A DNA stretch of 58,705 nt from Caedibacter sp052030685 (GCF_052030685.1 NZ_JBQAJM010000015.1:1-58705), one strand, 5' to 3'; positions 26,413 to 36,194 are shown, counted from the stretch's first letter. Made by a program: numbers and translations. Notes: generated by a model not told the origin, from the letters alone.

Positions 26413-26843
26413 TGCGTCGAAGAAACTCGCGTCGCACCAAACGTCAAGCCATGGTTGAGATCAACGTCGTCCCTTATATTGACGTGATGTTGGTGTTATT
26501 AATCATTTTTATGATTACGGCACCGATGCTAACACAAGGTGTCAAGGTTGATTTACCACAAGCCCAAGCCAAGAAAATCCCACCTTCTGATCAAAAACCG
26601 TTGATTGTGACAGTCAATCAACAAGGTCAATATTTTATAAATCGCAATGATGAGCAAAACGCATTAACAGCAAGTCAACTAAGTGAGCTTGTTGCCACGA
26701 CATTAGCGCAAGATAAAGACAAGCAGATCTATGTGCGTGGTGATAAAAATGCAAGTTATGGTCAAGTGGTTGAAGCGATGGTTCTGCTGCAAAAAGCAGG
26801 TGTAGCGAGTGTTGGGTTGGTTACTGATGATCCCAAAGAGTAA
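26412..26843 (+). CDS. tolR: Tol-Pal system protein TolR
   Basis: Second motor subunit; 143 residues with a single membrane helix (about 19-40). The proton-path aspartate is in VVPYIDVMLVLLIIFMITAP. The C-terminal domain is periplasmic. Confidence 0.95.
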   Translation: MRRRNSRRTKRQAMVEINVVPYIDVMLVLLIIFMITAPMLTQGVKVDLPQAQAKKIPPSDQKPLIVTVNQQGQYFINRNDEQNALTASQLSELVATTLAQDKDKQIYVRGDKNASYGQVVEAMVLLQKAGVASVGLVTDDPKE

Positions 26844-26854
26844 GCGACGTATTT

Positions 26855-27940
26855 ATGACCAATAAGTCAAAGCAATCAAGCAAGTTTAATCAACTAAAGG
26901 CATGTGTTAAGAGGCTTTATGTGGCAGCCACTGCAACACCTGAGCGTTTGAGCTTTTGCTATTCTGTTTTGTCGCATGTGGCGTTAGTGATTGGTTTAAT
27001 TATCATTGCCAGTGTTTTGCAAACAAAAAAGAACACGCTTAATCTTACTGGTGGACGTACTGTTGTGACATTGAATAGCAAGGAGGTTGTCCAAGCAACA
27101 GCAATTTCCAGTGAAAGTGTCGATCAGCAAGTTGCTGCATTTGATCAAAAACAGCAGCAAATAAAACAAGAAAATCTTGCTAAAGAAGAACAGCGTCAAC
27201 AGAAGATCAAAGCGATTGAAGAGAAGATTGCAAAAGCACATGCTGCTGAGATAAAGCGTCAAGCGGAATTAAAAGCTAGAGAGGCTGCCAAACAAAAAGC
27301 ATTAGCAGAAGCCAAATTAAAAGCAGAGGCAGAGGCGCGAGCTAAAGAGGCGCAAAAGCAAAAAGCCTTAGCACAAGCAGAAGAAGCAAAGAAAGCGGAA
27401 AAAGAAAAACAAGAAAAACAGTTAAAAGCTCAACAAGAAGCACAAAAGAAAGCGCAAAAGCTTGCTCAGGAAAAGGCGGAGCAACTAAAAGCGCAACAAG
27501 AAGCTGAAAAACTAGCCGAAGCCAAGAAAGCTCAGGCAGAAAAAGAAGAGAAAGAGGCAAAAGAAGCAGCGGCGCGAAAAGCCGCGTTAGATGCCTTAAG
27601 GCAGTCTGCATTAAGTGATTTAAATGCGCAAAGTGCGGAGGCTTACGCGCAAAGTGCGACCGAAAAAGCGCTACAAGCATATGCAAGTGCTTATAAGGCG
27701 CGAATTGAAGCCGTATGGATAATGGATGATTGTCGCAAAATAAGTGCAGATCATTTACCTACAGTAATGATTGTCCCTGGAGCTGATCCAGCAATTTCTG
27801 TTTCCAGTGGCAGTAAACAGTGTGATCGTTCACTGCTGTTAGCCTTTAAAAATGCACAGGCTCCAGCGTTACCGCAGGATAAAAAAGCAAGAGAGCTTAT
27901 TGCACAAGGTATTGATTTTAAATTTGGACAACAAGGGTGA
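26855..27940 (+). CDS. tolA: Tol-Pal system protein TolA
   Basis: Membrane-anchored periplasm-spanning protein linking TolQR to Pal. 361 residues: cytosolic N-terminus, membrane helix near 43-63, a very long Ala/Lys/Glu/Gln-rich helix (about 95-265), and a globular C-terminal domain that has a cysteine pair (MDDC and KQCD). The low-complexity middle is normal for TolA. Confidence 0.93.
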   Translation: MTNKSKQSSKFNQLKACVKRLYVAATATPERLSFCYSVLSHVALVIGLIIIASVLQTKKNTLNLTGGRTVVTLNSKEVVQATAISSESVDQQVAAFDQKQQQIKQENLAKEEQRQQKIKAIEEKIAKAHAAEIKRQAELKAREAAKQKALAEAKLKAEAEARAKEAQKQKALAQAEEAKKAEKEKQEKQLKAQQEAQKKAQKLAQEKAEQLKAQQEAEKLAEAKKAQAEKEEKEAKEAAARKAALDALRQSALSDLNAQSAEAYAQSATEKALQAYASAYKARIEAVWIMDDCRKISADHLPTVMIVPGADPAISVSSGSKQCDRSLLLAFKNAQAPALPQDKKARELIAQGIDFKFGQQG

Positions 27941-27945
27941 TAAAT

Positions 27946-29268
27946 ATGCGCAAAATGATACAACTATATTGGTTACTTTTTTTAACATTGATAGTAGCCT
28001 GCTCAGCGCAGGCACGTTTGACCATTAATATTACTCAGGGGGTGTCTCAACAAATTCCTGTGGCAGTGATGCCATTTAATGGGCAAATGATTAAAAATAG
28101 TCAGCTGCCAGATGGTATTGCAGCGGTTATTGCTGATGACCTTCGCAATTCAGGGCGTATTGAGCCACAGACGTCAGACTTTGCACAAAAGATTGATAAT
28201 GTACAACAAATCATCTGGTCGAAATGGTCAGCAGATTATGTACTTATCGGACAGATTGATAAAAACAATGGACGCTATAATATCACGTATGAGCTAGCCA
28301 GTAAGCTCAGTGGCAAGGTGTTAAGTGCACGTAAATTTACCAATCTTCAAGAAAGTCAATTGCGATTATTAGCGCATACCATTAGTAATTATATTTATGA
28401 GGCGATTACCGGCAGCAAAGGCTACTTTACATCAAAATTAGCATATATCGATGTTGAAAATCCTTATAATGTCAAAAGAGCAGTTTATCAACTGGTGGTG
28501 TCTGATTATGATGGCTTTAATCCACATGTGTTGTTGCGCCAAACCAAAGAGCCGATTATGTCACCGACTTGGTCGAAAGATGGCAAATATCTTGCCTATG
28601 TCAGTTATCACAAGGGTGGCATGGCAATTTATACGATTGGTGTCTATACCGGTGAGCGTAAAAAGGTTGCGAACTATGAAGGGATTAATAGCTCGCCAGC
28701 ATTCTCACCCAATGGTACAACTTTGGCAATGGCGTTATCTCAAGGCTATTCTGAGAATACCAATATTTATTTAATGAATTTGAATAATGATAAACTGTAT
28801 AAGAAGCTGACTTTAAATGGTATTAATACAGCGCCAACCTTCTCGCCATCAGGTAAAGAGGTTGCTTTTGTCTCAAACCGTGGTGGCAATCCACAAATTT
28901 ATACCACCGATATTGATAGCAAATATCCTGCTTCAGAGCGCTTAACATATGGCACAAAACAAGCGTTTGATCCGCAATACACGGCAAATGGTCAAAGTAT
29001 TGTGTTTATGTATCAAAAAGACAGTGGTTCTGGTACGCAGATCGCCAAAGTCGACTTAAGAGATAAGAGGATTACGGTATTAACGCATGGCTCAATGGAT
29101 TCATCTCCGAGTGTGTCACCAGATGGTAATATGGTTATTTATGCACAAGGTCAGCCTTCAGGAGGTGCCAATCTTGCGATGGTGTCGATTGACGGCAAGG
29201 TTCAAATTAGCTTACCATCTAACACACAAGGCGCCATTCAATCACCCGCATGGTCACCAGCTGTGTAA
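27946..29268 (+). CDS. tolB: Tol-Pal system periplasmic protein TolB
   Basis: 440-residue periplasmic protein: signal peptide ending CSAQA, an N-terminal alpha/beta domain, then a six-bladed beta-propeller with repeated SPTWSKDGKYLAYVS, SPAFSPNGTTLAMAL, APTFSPSGKEVAFVS and SPSVSPDGNMVIYAQ units. I chose ATG at 27946, eight bases after AAGGG. The GTG at 27937 overlaps tolA and would add three residues. Confidence 0.94.
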   Translation: MRKMIQLYWLLFLTLIVACSAQARLTINITQGVSQQIPVAVMPFNGQMIKNSQLPDGIAAVIADDLRNSGRIEPQTSDFAQKIDNVQQIIWSKWSADYVLIGQIDKNNGRYNITYELASKLSGKVLSARKFTNLQESQLRLLAHTISNYIYEAITGSKGYFTSKLAYIDVENPYNVKRAVYQLVVSDYDGFNPHVLLRQTKEPIMSPTWSKDGKYLAYVSYHKGGMAIYTIGVYTGERKKVANYEGINSSPAFSPNGTTLAMALSQGYSENTNIYLMNLNNDKLYKKLTLNGINTAPTFSPSGKEVAFVSNRGGNPQIYTTDIDSKYPASERLTYGTKQAFDPQYTANGQSIVFMYQKDSGSGTQIAKVDLRDKRITVLTHGSMDSSPSVSPDGNMVIYAQGQPSGGANLAMVSIDGKVQISLPSNTQGAIQSPAWSPAV

Positions 29269-29322
29269 TAGCGTAACTCCAATAATTAAATTAAAAAACA
29301 ACTAGAAGCTTAAGGAAACCCA

Positions 29323-29979
29323 ATGAAATTAAGAATTAAAAAGTCCACTTCACTGGCGGCAGCAGGCATTTTGTCAGTATTATTGATCGCAGGATGTGCT
29401 TCACAGCGTCAAGCACCGATTGAAGGTATTGGTCCTGAGGGAAGTGCAGGCATGTCAGCACAAGGCAGTGGTGTTGAGACGAATGCGTTAGGGCAAGCAG
29501 GCAGCTTAGATAGCCAGAGTATTGCTGATTTACAAAGTCAAATTGCCAATATCGGACAATATACGCCAGTACAACAACAAGCAATGATTGCAGCATTAAA
29601 TAGTATGAGCTCATGTAAGACAGTTTACTTTGCCTTTGATAGTACTTCATTAACCAATGATGCGAAAACATGTCTAAATCAAGTAGCAAGTTATTTATTG
29701 AAATATAATCAACCACTACGTTTGGCAGGGCATACTGACCCGCGCGGGAGTGAGAAATATAACTTAAATCTTGGGCAGCGTCGTGCTGATAGCGTGCGTC
29801 AATATTTACTACAACAAGGCGTTAGTGGCAGCCAGCTATGTACGGTGAGCTATGGCAAGTCGCAACCTGTGGCAGCACCTTCACAATTTTATGGTGAGAT
29901 GACAAAAGCCAAAGCACAGCAGCATGCCTATTATTTAGATCGACGTGCTGAACTTGACTTTGGACAAACTTGCGGTTAA
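29323..29979 (+). CDS. pal: Peptidoglycan-associated lipoprotein Pal
   Basis: Outer-membrane lipoprotein that binds peptidoglycan. 218 residues with lipobox LIAGC and an OmpA-like domain: VYFAFDSTSL, LAGHTDPRGSEKYNLNLGQRRADSVRQYL. Both peptidoglycan-binding residues (Asp of HTDPRG and Arg of GQRRAD) are present. The lipobox-to-domain spacer of about 90 residues is Gly/Gln/Ser-rich and longer than in E. coli. Confidence 0.95.
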   Translation: MKLRIKKSTSLAAAGILSVLLIAGCASQRQAPIEGIGPEGSAGMSAQGSGVETNALGQAGSLDSQSIADLQSQIANIGQYTPVQQQAMIAALNSMSSCKTVYFAFDSTSLTNDAKTCLNQVASYLLKYNQPLRLAGHTDPRGSEKYNLNLGQRRADSVRQYLLQQGVSGSQLCTVSYGKSQPVAAPSQFYGEMTKAKAQQHAYYLDRRAELDFGQTCG

Positions 29980-29984
29980 TTCAT

Positions 29985-30710
29985 ATGTTTCTTTCGTTTA
30001 AGAAAACCAAAAGTATTGGTATTGGTATTGGCATATTGGCAATTGCTTTATTGCCTAGTGTCAATTTTGCAAGTGTTGAGTCAGATGTGCAAGCATTACA
30101 ATTGCAAACAACTAAATTGAATAATCAAGTGCAATATTTGATTAATCAACAAGCCAATGCGAGCAATCAGGACTTTAGTCAAACGCTAGCTGATTTGCGC
30201 GGTAAGATTGAGGTTAATAGTTATAAAATAAGTCAACTAAATGATGTGGTATCGACTAAGTTAGCCGCTTTTGAAAAAGAACTTGAAAGCCTTAAAGCTG
30301 AAGTAAATAAGCCATCACCTAAAGAGCTTAAGTTACAACAAGATAATGCAGCCTTTGATAAAGCCAATAAGGCATTATTAGCCAAGAATTATAAAGAGGC
30401 TGAGCAATTATTTAAACAGTATCTCAAAGCCTATTACAATGGTGAGCATTACTCCGAATCATTGTATCTATTAGGGCAAATATATCTTATTGATGGCAAT
30501 ATAGATGACGCTTATGCACAATTCAAAACGATTGTCACTCGTTATCCAAAAAGCATTAAAATTGCCGATGCCACTTATGCTTTGGCATTATTGGAGTTAA
30601 GCAAAGGTAATACCAAAACAGCAAGCACCTACTTAAAACGTGTTGTCGACAAATATCCATATGCGGATGTGGCTGACAAAGCAAAAACACAACTTGCTAA
30701 ATTAAAGTAA
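29985..30710 (+). CDS. cpoB: Cell division coordinator CpoB (YbgF)
   Basis: Periplasmic protein that couples Tol-Pal with septal peptidoglycan synthesis. 241 residues: signal peptide ending NFASVES, an N-terminal coiled coil (about 30-110), and three TPR units in the C-terminal half (AFDKANKALLAKNYKEAEQLF, SLYLLGQIYLIDGNIDDAYAQF, ADATYALALLELSKGNTKTA). ATG at 29985 is six bases after the pal stop. Last gene of the tol-pal operon. Confidence 0.92.
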   Translation: MFLSFKKTKSIGIGIGILAIALLPSVNFASVESDVQALQLQTTKLNNQVQYLINQQANASNQDFSQTLADLRGKIEVNSYKISQLNDVVSTKLAAFEKELESLKAEVNKPSPKELKLQQDNAAFDKANKALLAKNYKEAEQLFKQYLKAYYNGEHYSESLYLLGQIYLIDGNIDDAYAQFKTIVTRYPKSIKIADATYALALLELSKGNTKTASTYLKRVVDKYPYADVADKAKTQLAKLK

Positions 30711-30727
30711 GTATATACCCATTTTCA

Positions 30728-30800
30728 GCTCCCCTTGCGGGAGAGGTTGTGCAGCTTATGCTGCGCGGCTGAGGGGTAATTAAACTCAACTTATTCTTGA
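30728..30800. repeat. Palindromic repeat family 2, copy B (left end missing)
   Basis: Shares CTCCCCTTGCGGGAGAGG...GTGCAGCTTATGCTGCGCGGCTGAGGGGTAATT with the other copies and the right end CAACTTATTCTTGATTC, but lacks the left AATAAGTTG end. It lies just after cpoB. The remaining gap to ddl (30801-31025) contains no supportable gene. Confidence 0.8.
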
Positions 30801-31025
30801 TTCATTGTATGACTTAATGCCCATTAAAGTTGTGTGCCCATTGCGCAAGGTAGTCAAACAAGCATGTAATGCATCTATCAATTACAGGTAATTAACTGTT
30901 GTTTTCGTAACTTTTAATTTGATTCAATTCATCTGTATATTTGCTGCCAGATTGCGCTAGATAAAACAAACGAATCTGACTAACATATTTGTCATTTGAA
31001 TGAGTTGCTGTTTTAGGAGTTTTGC

Positions 31026-31934
31026 TTGTTACATATAAAGCATACATTTGGCAAGGTTGGAGTGTTGTACGGCGGATGCTCTGCTGAACGTGAGGTGTCA
31101 TTACGTTCAGGTGCTGCAGCCATTGACGCATTAGAGAAGCTTGGTATTGATGTGGTTGCCATTGATGCTTCAGGTAAAGAGTTAGTTAATAAGATTGTTA
31201 ATGCTAACCTTGATCGCTGTTTAATTATGCTGCATGGCGGTGATGGCGAAGACGGACATGTTCAGGCATTGTTACATCAATTAGGTATTCCGTATACAGG
31301 ATCTAATACACTGGGATGCGCCTTAGCAATGGATAAAATGCGAACCAAAAAGCTATGGCAAGCCGAAGGTTTATTAACACCTAAGTCAAAAATAATCGAT
31401 GAGCGGCTTGATGTATCGGGTCTTAAATTTCCATTGGCAATAAAACCGACAACCCAAGGTTCAAGTGTGGGCATTCATAAGGCATTATCAATAGAAGCCT
31501 TAGTTGAAGCATATGAAAATGCATCGCAATATGGTGAGGTGATGGCAGAAGAATGGATCGAAGGCAAAGAGCTTACTGTTTCAATTGTTGATCAGGTCGC
31601 GTTGCCATCTATTTGGATTGAACCAAAGCTTGAGTTTTATACCTATGAAGCTAAGTATACTAAGGAAGCTGCGACTTGCTATCATTGTCCAAGTGGAGTA
31701 ACAGCAGACATGGAGCAAAATCTTAAAAGTATTGCACTGAAAGCATTTTCAGCGGTAGGATGCAGTGGTTGGGGGCGTGTTGATTTTATGCTATCTACAG
31801 ATAATGAATTATACCTGATAGAAGTCAATACAGTGCCAGGAATGACTAACCTAAGTTTAGTGCCGCAAGCAGCTAAGGCACATGGTTGGGATTTTGAAAC
31901 CCTTGTACTTAAAATATTAGAAAGCTCATTATGA
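31026..31934 (+). CDS. ddl: D-alanine-D-alanine ligase
   Basis: Cytosolic ATP-grasp ligase that makes D-Ala-D-Ala for peptidoglycan. 302 residues: VGVLYGGCSAEREVSLRSG, LHGGDGEDGHVQALL, IPYTGSNTLGCALAMDK, AIKPTTQGSSVGIHK, EVNTVPGMTNLSLVP. The start is TTG at 31026, six bases after AGGAG (31015-31019), with no ATG until well inside the conserved domain. It overlaps ftsQ by four bases in the classical ddl-ftsQ-ftsA-ftsZ order. Confidence 0.95.
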   Translation: MLHIKHTFGKVGVLYGGCSAEREVSLRSGAAAIDALEKLGIDVVAIDASGKELVNKIVNANLDRCLIMLHGGDGEDGHVQALLHQLGIPYTGSNTLGCALAMDKMRTKKLWQAEGLLTPKSKIIDERLDVSGLKFPLAIKPTTQGSSVGIHKALSIEALVEAYENASQYGEVMAEEWIEGKELTVSIVDQVALPSIWIEPKLEFYTYEAKYTKEAATCYHCPSGVTADMEQNLKSIALKAFSAVGCSGWGRVDFMLSTDNELYLIEVNTVPGMTNLSLVPQAAKAHGWDFETLVLKILESSL

Positions 31935-32650
31935 AACTAAAGCTATATATCAAGTCAGCCTGTTTCGTCTTAATTTTTGTCGGACTTTTGCTAAGTGTGC
32001 GCTATGTGTTTAAGGAAAGTAGTGCGCATTTACAGAAAGTTGCGATTGTAACAAAAGGCGAGCTTGATTATATCTCAAAGCCACAGATTATTGATTTGAT
32101 TAAACCCTTTCAACAAGACACGTGGTGGGAACTTGATGTCGAGAATGTGACACAAGCCATTCAAGCATACCCAGGCATCAAAGAAATCAAAGTGCAAAAA
32201 CAGTGGCCTGATCAATTAGTTGTTGAATTAACAGAGTATCAACCAAAAGCCTATTGGAATTCGCGCAATGAAATACTACTTGAAGATAAAGAGGTTATTG
32301 CACCAAAATATTTCTCAGGCATAGGAAACTTACCTGTTTTCTATGGGCAGAAAGATGATATTGACACAATAGAAAAGACTTATGAGCGTTTACAGAAAAT
32401 AGCAGCAGACAATGGATTTAGCATTCGTGATATTAGTTTTCAAGGTAATCAATGGCAAGTGACATTAAATACGGATGTTAGAGTATGGCTTGGCTCGAGT
32501 CAGATTGAGCAAAAGCTGTTACAGTTATTACAGAACTATAAAAGTATTGAAATTCCTAAGGGTAAAAAATTAGCGACGGTTGATATGCGTTATCATAGTG
32601 GTTTTGCTGTTGGCTTCAAAGCGACGGATAATGATGCTCAAAAGGCTTAA
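31931..32650 (+). CDS. ftsQ: Cell division protein FtsQ
   Basis: Single-pass inner-membrane divisome protein. 239 residues: cytosolic tail, membrane helix near 7-27, POTRA domain from about residue 35 (VAIVTKGELDYISKPQIIDLI) and the beta domain containing KVQKQWPDQLVVELTEYQPKAYWN. Confidence 0.93.
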   Translation: MKLKLYIKSACFVLIFVGLLLSVRYVFKESSAHLQKVAIVTKGELDYISKPQIIDLIKPFQQDTWWELDVENVTQAIQAYPGIKEIKVQKQWPDQLVVELTEYQPKAYWNSRNEILLEDKEVIAPKYFSGIGNLPVFYGQKDDIDTIEKTYERLQKIAADNGFSIRDISFQGNQWQVTLNTDVRVWLGSSQIEQKLLQLLQNYKSIEIPKGKKLATVDMRYHSGFAVGFKATDNDAQKA

Positions 32651-32865
32651 AATTAACAAAAAATCGTAAGTTTACCGTATAAGCAAGATTCAGTTTTGCC
32701 GAATTTATGTTAGAGTATACAGCAATTTGGTTGAAACCCTTAGCTTAGGTTGGTTTGCCCTTGTTTTTGGTTGAAAATGATACGCGATATCATTGAGGCT
32801 CAGGGTAAGTAACAAAAGAATGCGACGTAAGTTAAAACACTAAAACTGGAATGAGTATCTAGAAT
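32651..32865. other. ftsQ-ftsA intergenic region with a palindrome
   Basis: 215 bases without a gene. It contains AATGATA-CGCGA-TATCATT near 32787-32805, a perfect 7-base inverted repeat, and TA-rich promoter-like sequence near 32703-32720. It probably holds an ftsA-ftsZ promoter, but the elements are not clear enough to fix. Confidence 0.4.
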
Positions 32866-34101
32866 ATGTCTGAAATCGTGGAAAAGAAGATATTATGTGC
32901 CATTGATATCGGAACGTCAAAAGTTGTGGCTTTGGTGGCAGAGTTAAATGAAGATGAGCAGATCAATATTATTGGCATTGGTACACAGCCTTCAAAAGGC
33001 CTTAAAAAGGGTGTGATCGTCAATATTGATGCAACGGTTAAAGCCATTCAAAAAGCCGTGCAAGAAGCGGAAGATGTGTGCGGCTTTAGCATCAAAGAAG
33101 CTTATATTGGTATTGCTGGAAGTCATATTCGTAGCTTTGACTCACATGGTGTTGTTGCTATTGAGAGTGCAGAGGTATCACAACGTGATCTAGATCGTGT
33201 TATCGAATCAGCAAAAGCCGTGCCAATGCCGGCAGATCAAGAGATTTTGCATATTTTGTATCAAGATTTTATGATTGATAATCACAATGGAATCAAAGAG
33301 CCATTAGGTATGTCTGGTGTTCGTTTAGAAGCCAAAGTTCATATGGTGACGGCTTCTTCAAGTGCTGTGCAGAATATCAAAAAATGTGTGAATCGTTGCG
33401 GTATTAAAGTTCAAGATATCGTACTTGAACAGCTTGCCTCAAGCTATGCCGTTTTAACCGATGATGAAAAAGAGTTGGGTGTTTGCTTGATTGACATTGG
33501 AGCTGGAACGACTGACGTGGCTGTATTTATCGAAGGAGCGATTAAATACACTTCAGTTATTCCAATTGCAGGAAGTCAGATCACTAGTGATATAGCGCAT
33601 GCTTTGCGTGTCGCAACAGATACTGCTGAGCGGATCAAGATCCAATATGGTTGCTCAATGAGTAATTTGGTTAAATCGGATGATGCGATTGAGATTCCAG
33701 GACTTGCGGATCGTTTAGCGCGACGCGTGCCGTTGCAAACACTAGCCGGTGTTATTGAAGCAAGAACAGAAGAATTGTTTGGTATCGTATATGAGGCGCT
33801 AGATAAGAATAACTTATTAGAAGCAATTTCAGCCGGTATCGTTTTAACCGGTGGTGCTGCTAAGATGAGAGGTATTGCGCCATTAGCAGAGGAAATATTT
33901 AAAGTGCCTGTGCGTATTGGAGGTCCTACTAATATAACGGGTGTTCAAGATGTACTACATAATCCTGTGCACTCGACAGGTGTTGGTTTAATTAAATATA
34001 GTCATATGCAGATTGAAGAAGGGCAGCTGACGTATGAAGAAGATGCTGAAAGCTCTGGTATGTGGGGTAAAATGAAAGGTTGGTTTGGTAAGCATTTTTA
34101 A
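32866..34101 (+). CDS. ftsA: Cell division protein FtsA
   Basis: Actin-like ATPase that tethers FtsZ to the membrane. 411 residues: phosphate-1 motif AIDIGTSKVVALVAEL, GVCLIDIGAGTTDVAVF, SAGIVLTGGAAKMRG, and a C-terminal amphipathic helix, MWGKMKGWFGKHF. Confidence 0.95.
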   Translation: MSEIVEKKILCAIDIGTSKVVALVAELNEDEQINIIGIGTQPSKGLKKGVIVNIDATVKAIQKAVQEAEDVCGFSIKEAYIGIAGSHIRSFDSHGVVAIESAEVSQRDLDRVIESAKAVPMPADQEILHILYQDFMIDNHNGIKEPLGMSGVRLEAKVHMVTASSSAVQNIKKCVNRCGIKVQDIVLEQLASSYAVLTDDEKELGVCLIDIGAGTTDVAVFIEGAIKYTSVIPIAGSQITSDIAHALRVATDTAERIKIQYGCSMSNLVKSDDAIEIPGLADRLARRVPLQTLAGVIEARTEELFGIVYEALDKNNLLEAISAGIVLTGGAAKMRGIAPLAEEIFKVPVRIGGPTNITGVQDVLHNPVHSTGVGLIKYSHMQIEEGQLTYEEDAESSGMWGKMKGWFGKHF

Positions 34102-34140
34102 TATTTAAAAAGCATTTAAATAAATATAGTAAGTCTAATA

Positions 34141-34182
34141 AGAATTAAGAATTAAGAATTAAGAATTAAGAATTAAGAATTA
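34141..34182 (+). repeat. Heptanucleotide tandem repeat (AGAATTA) x 6 before ftsZ
   Basis: Six perfect head-to-tail copies of AGAATTA, ending 30 bases ahead of the ftsZ ATG and outside its ribosome site. Copy-number change would alter the ftsZ leader length or promoter spacing. It lies between ftsA and ftsZ and is non-coding. Confidence 0.95.
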
Positions 34183-34212
34183 AAATATAGTGTTACAAAA
34201 GGAGTCCATTAC

Positions 34213-35403
34213 ATGTTTGAAATTTCAGAATCGTTGACAGACAATGCCGTTATTAAAGTCATTGGTGTTGGAGGTGGCGGCGGCAATGCTGTTGAGCATA
34301 TGTTGACACAAAATATCGAAGGCGTTGAGTTTATTTGCGCCAATACCGATTCGCAAGCGCTTAAAAATTCAAGTGCGCGCCATGCGATTCAAATCGGTAA
34401 TGAGTTGACGAAAGGTCTAGGCGCTGGTGCTAATCCTGAAGTGGGTAAGCGCGCGGCACAAGAAGATCGAGCACGTATTCAGCAAGCACTAGAAGGTGCT
34501 GATATGGTGTTTATTACCGCAGGTATGGGTGGTGGCACGGGTACGGGTGCTGCTCCTGTTATTGCTGAAGTTGCTAAAGAAATGGGTATTTTAACCGTGG
34601 CTGTGGTCACTAAGCCATTCCCATTTGAAGGGCGTCGCAGAATGCAGTTGGCTGAGTATGGTATTAGCGAATTATCACAAAGCGTTGATTCATTGATTAC
34701 CATCCCTAATGCAAAATTACTAAGCGTATTGGGCAAAAATATTAGTTTATTAGATGCATTTAAAGCAGCTAATGGTGTATTGCAAGGTGCGGTACAAGGT
34801 ATTGCTGAATTGATCACACGTCCTGGCTTAATCAACGTCGACTTTGCGGATGTTAGAACCGTAATGTCAGCAATGGGTGTTGCAATGATGGGGACGGCAA
34901 CGGCAGCTGGTGAAAATCGTGCGCGTGAAGCAGCAGAAGCCGCTGTGGCAAGCCCATTGTTAGAGGATGTCAATTTAGCGGGTGCTAAAGGTGTGCTTGT
35001 TAACATCACGGCAGGTATGGATATGTCTATTGGTGAATTTGAAGAAGTGGGTGATGTGATTAAAGCATTTACTTCAGATCAAGCAACTGTTGTTGTTGGT
35101 ACGGTGATTGATCCGGATATGTCGGATGAGTTGCGTGTAACTATCGTTGTGACTGGTCTTGATACAGCTGATGAGCATGCGAAATTTGTCAGTGGTGCGA
35201 CAGGTCAAAAATCAGCAAGTCCTTATGGTCGACAAAATGTATCATTTAAATCATCAGAAAATGGTGCAAATACCAATAATACGTTAAGACGTCAAGCACC
35301 ATCAGTTGAAGCGCAAGAAGTTGAAAAAGAACAGAAAGTGGCAGCTGAAGGTGATAATGAATATTTAGATATTCCTACTTTCCTACGTCGTAAGGCCGAT
35401 TAA
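34213..35403 (+). CDS. ftsZ: Cell division protein FtsZ
   Basis: Tubulin-like GTPase forming the division ring. 396 residues: glycine-rich loops VGGGGGNAVEHM and the tubulin signature GGGTGTG at 106-112, the T7 loop NVDFADVRTVMSAMG, a short linker, and the C-terminal peptide EYLDIPTFLRRKAD that binds FtsA and ZipA. The ribosome site AAAGGAG is strong. The common neighbour lpxC is absent; a broken gene follows. Confidence 0.97.
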   Translation: MFEISESLTDNAVIKVIGVGGGGGNAVEHMLTQNIEGVEFICANTDSQALKNSSARHAIQIGNELTKGLGAGANPEVGKRAAQEDRARIQQALEGADMVFITAGMGGGTGTGAAPVIAEVAKEMGILTVAVVTKPFPFEGRRRMQLAEYGISELSQSVDSLITIPNAKLLSVLGKNISLLDAFKAANGVLQGAVQGIAELITRPGLINVDFADVRTVMSAMGVAMMGTATAAGENRAREAAEAAVASPLLEDVNLAGAKGVLVNITAGMDMSIGEFEEVGDVIKAFTSDQATVVVGTVIDPDMSDELRVTIVVTGLDTADEHAKFVSGATGQKSASPYGRQNVSFKSSENGANTNNTLRRQAPSVEAQEVEKEQKVAAEGDNEYLDIPTFLRRKAD

Positions 35404-35554
35404 TAGAGTTTGGCAAGTTATGCACAAAGATAAATTATATGACACCAAAACAGTTTGAATATATTATGAAATCCGAAAATCAAAAGTGTCCCACATTGAC
35501 GGGGAGATCGGTTTGAATTGGGTGGGGTTTTGTTTATAGATGATGAGGTCAAGA

Positions 35555-36045
35555 ATGAAATTTTTTATGATTGAATCGATTTCACGTAAATTATTTATAC
35601 TTTTTTCAGCATTTGTTTTTACAAGAGCAGTTATGACTGTTTTGTTAAATATACAAAGCCTATCTTTTAAGGTAGATTATAATTCTAGTTTTATATTGAA
35701 ATACTACGCATTGATATTTTCACCATTATTGCTTTTTTAATTTCCTTTATTTTTTATTTTTATAGAAAGCCATTGACTGATTTATTAGTACCATTAAATA
35801 TAAGGATTAAAAGTATTCATGAACTAAGTGCATTTTCTTTTTTTGTTATGTCTCTATTTTATATATCTATATACGAAGGAGTATTAACAATTTTGTCATT
35901 ACCTTTAAGTTTAATTAATATATTTTTAAAAGAAAATGAATGGTCAAGTATGAATTTGTATACATTACTAAGTTTTATTGTTTATTTATTATTAATATTC
36001 TCGCCAAGGCTACTTTTGATAAATAATGTAAAGGAAAGTAAGTAA
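35555..36045 (+). pseudogene. Frameshifted membrane protein gene
   Basis: The first reading frame starts at ATG 35555 (after GAGG) and stops at 35738-35740, directly after a run of six T (35733-35738). The second frame continues FLISFIFYFYRKPLTDLLVPL to 36045. One additional T in the run would join them into one protein of about 160 residues with several membrane helices. I cannot assign a family. It may be a pseudogene, a phase-variable gene or a sequencing error. The AT content is visibly higher than in ftsZ or polA. The flank 35404-35554 holds no convincing gene. Confidence 0.65.
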
Positions 36046-36194
36046 AAAATATTATGACTTCAAACAAGCGAGTAAGGAATGACTGTCTCAACGCCAACAC
36101 ATCAAAAATGACATTGGAACCTAATACTTGTGACTTTCAAATACAAAAAGCACACCTCCTCTGCGCATTCACTCTGGTACCATCAGCGCAAAAC

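Noticed and set aside
27342..27686. 114-codon reading frame opposite tolA
   Set aside because: A Leu-rich shadow of the Ala/Lys-rich TolA helix, typical of low-complexity antisense.
27946..28010. TolB read as a lipoprotein (IVAC)
   Set aside because: TolB proteins are soluble; the signal continues to a normal SAQA cleavage site.
34141..34182. CRISPR-like array
   Set aside because: The seven-base units have no spacers; this is a simple tandem repeat.
35439..35516. 25-codon reading frame after ftsZ
   Set aside because: No ribosome site, no recognisable motif and very short.
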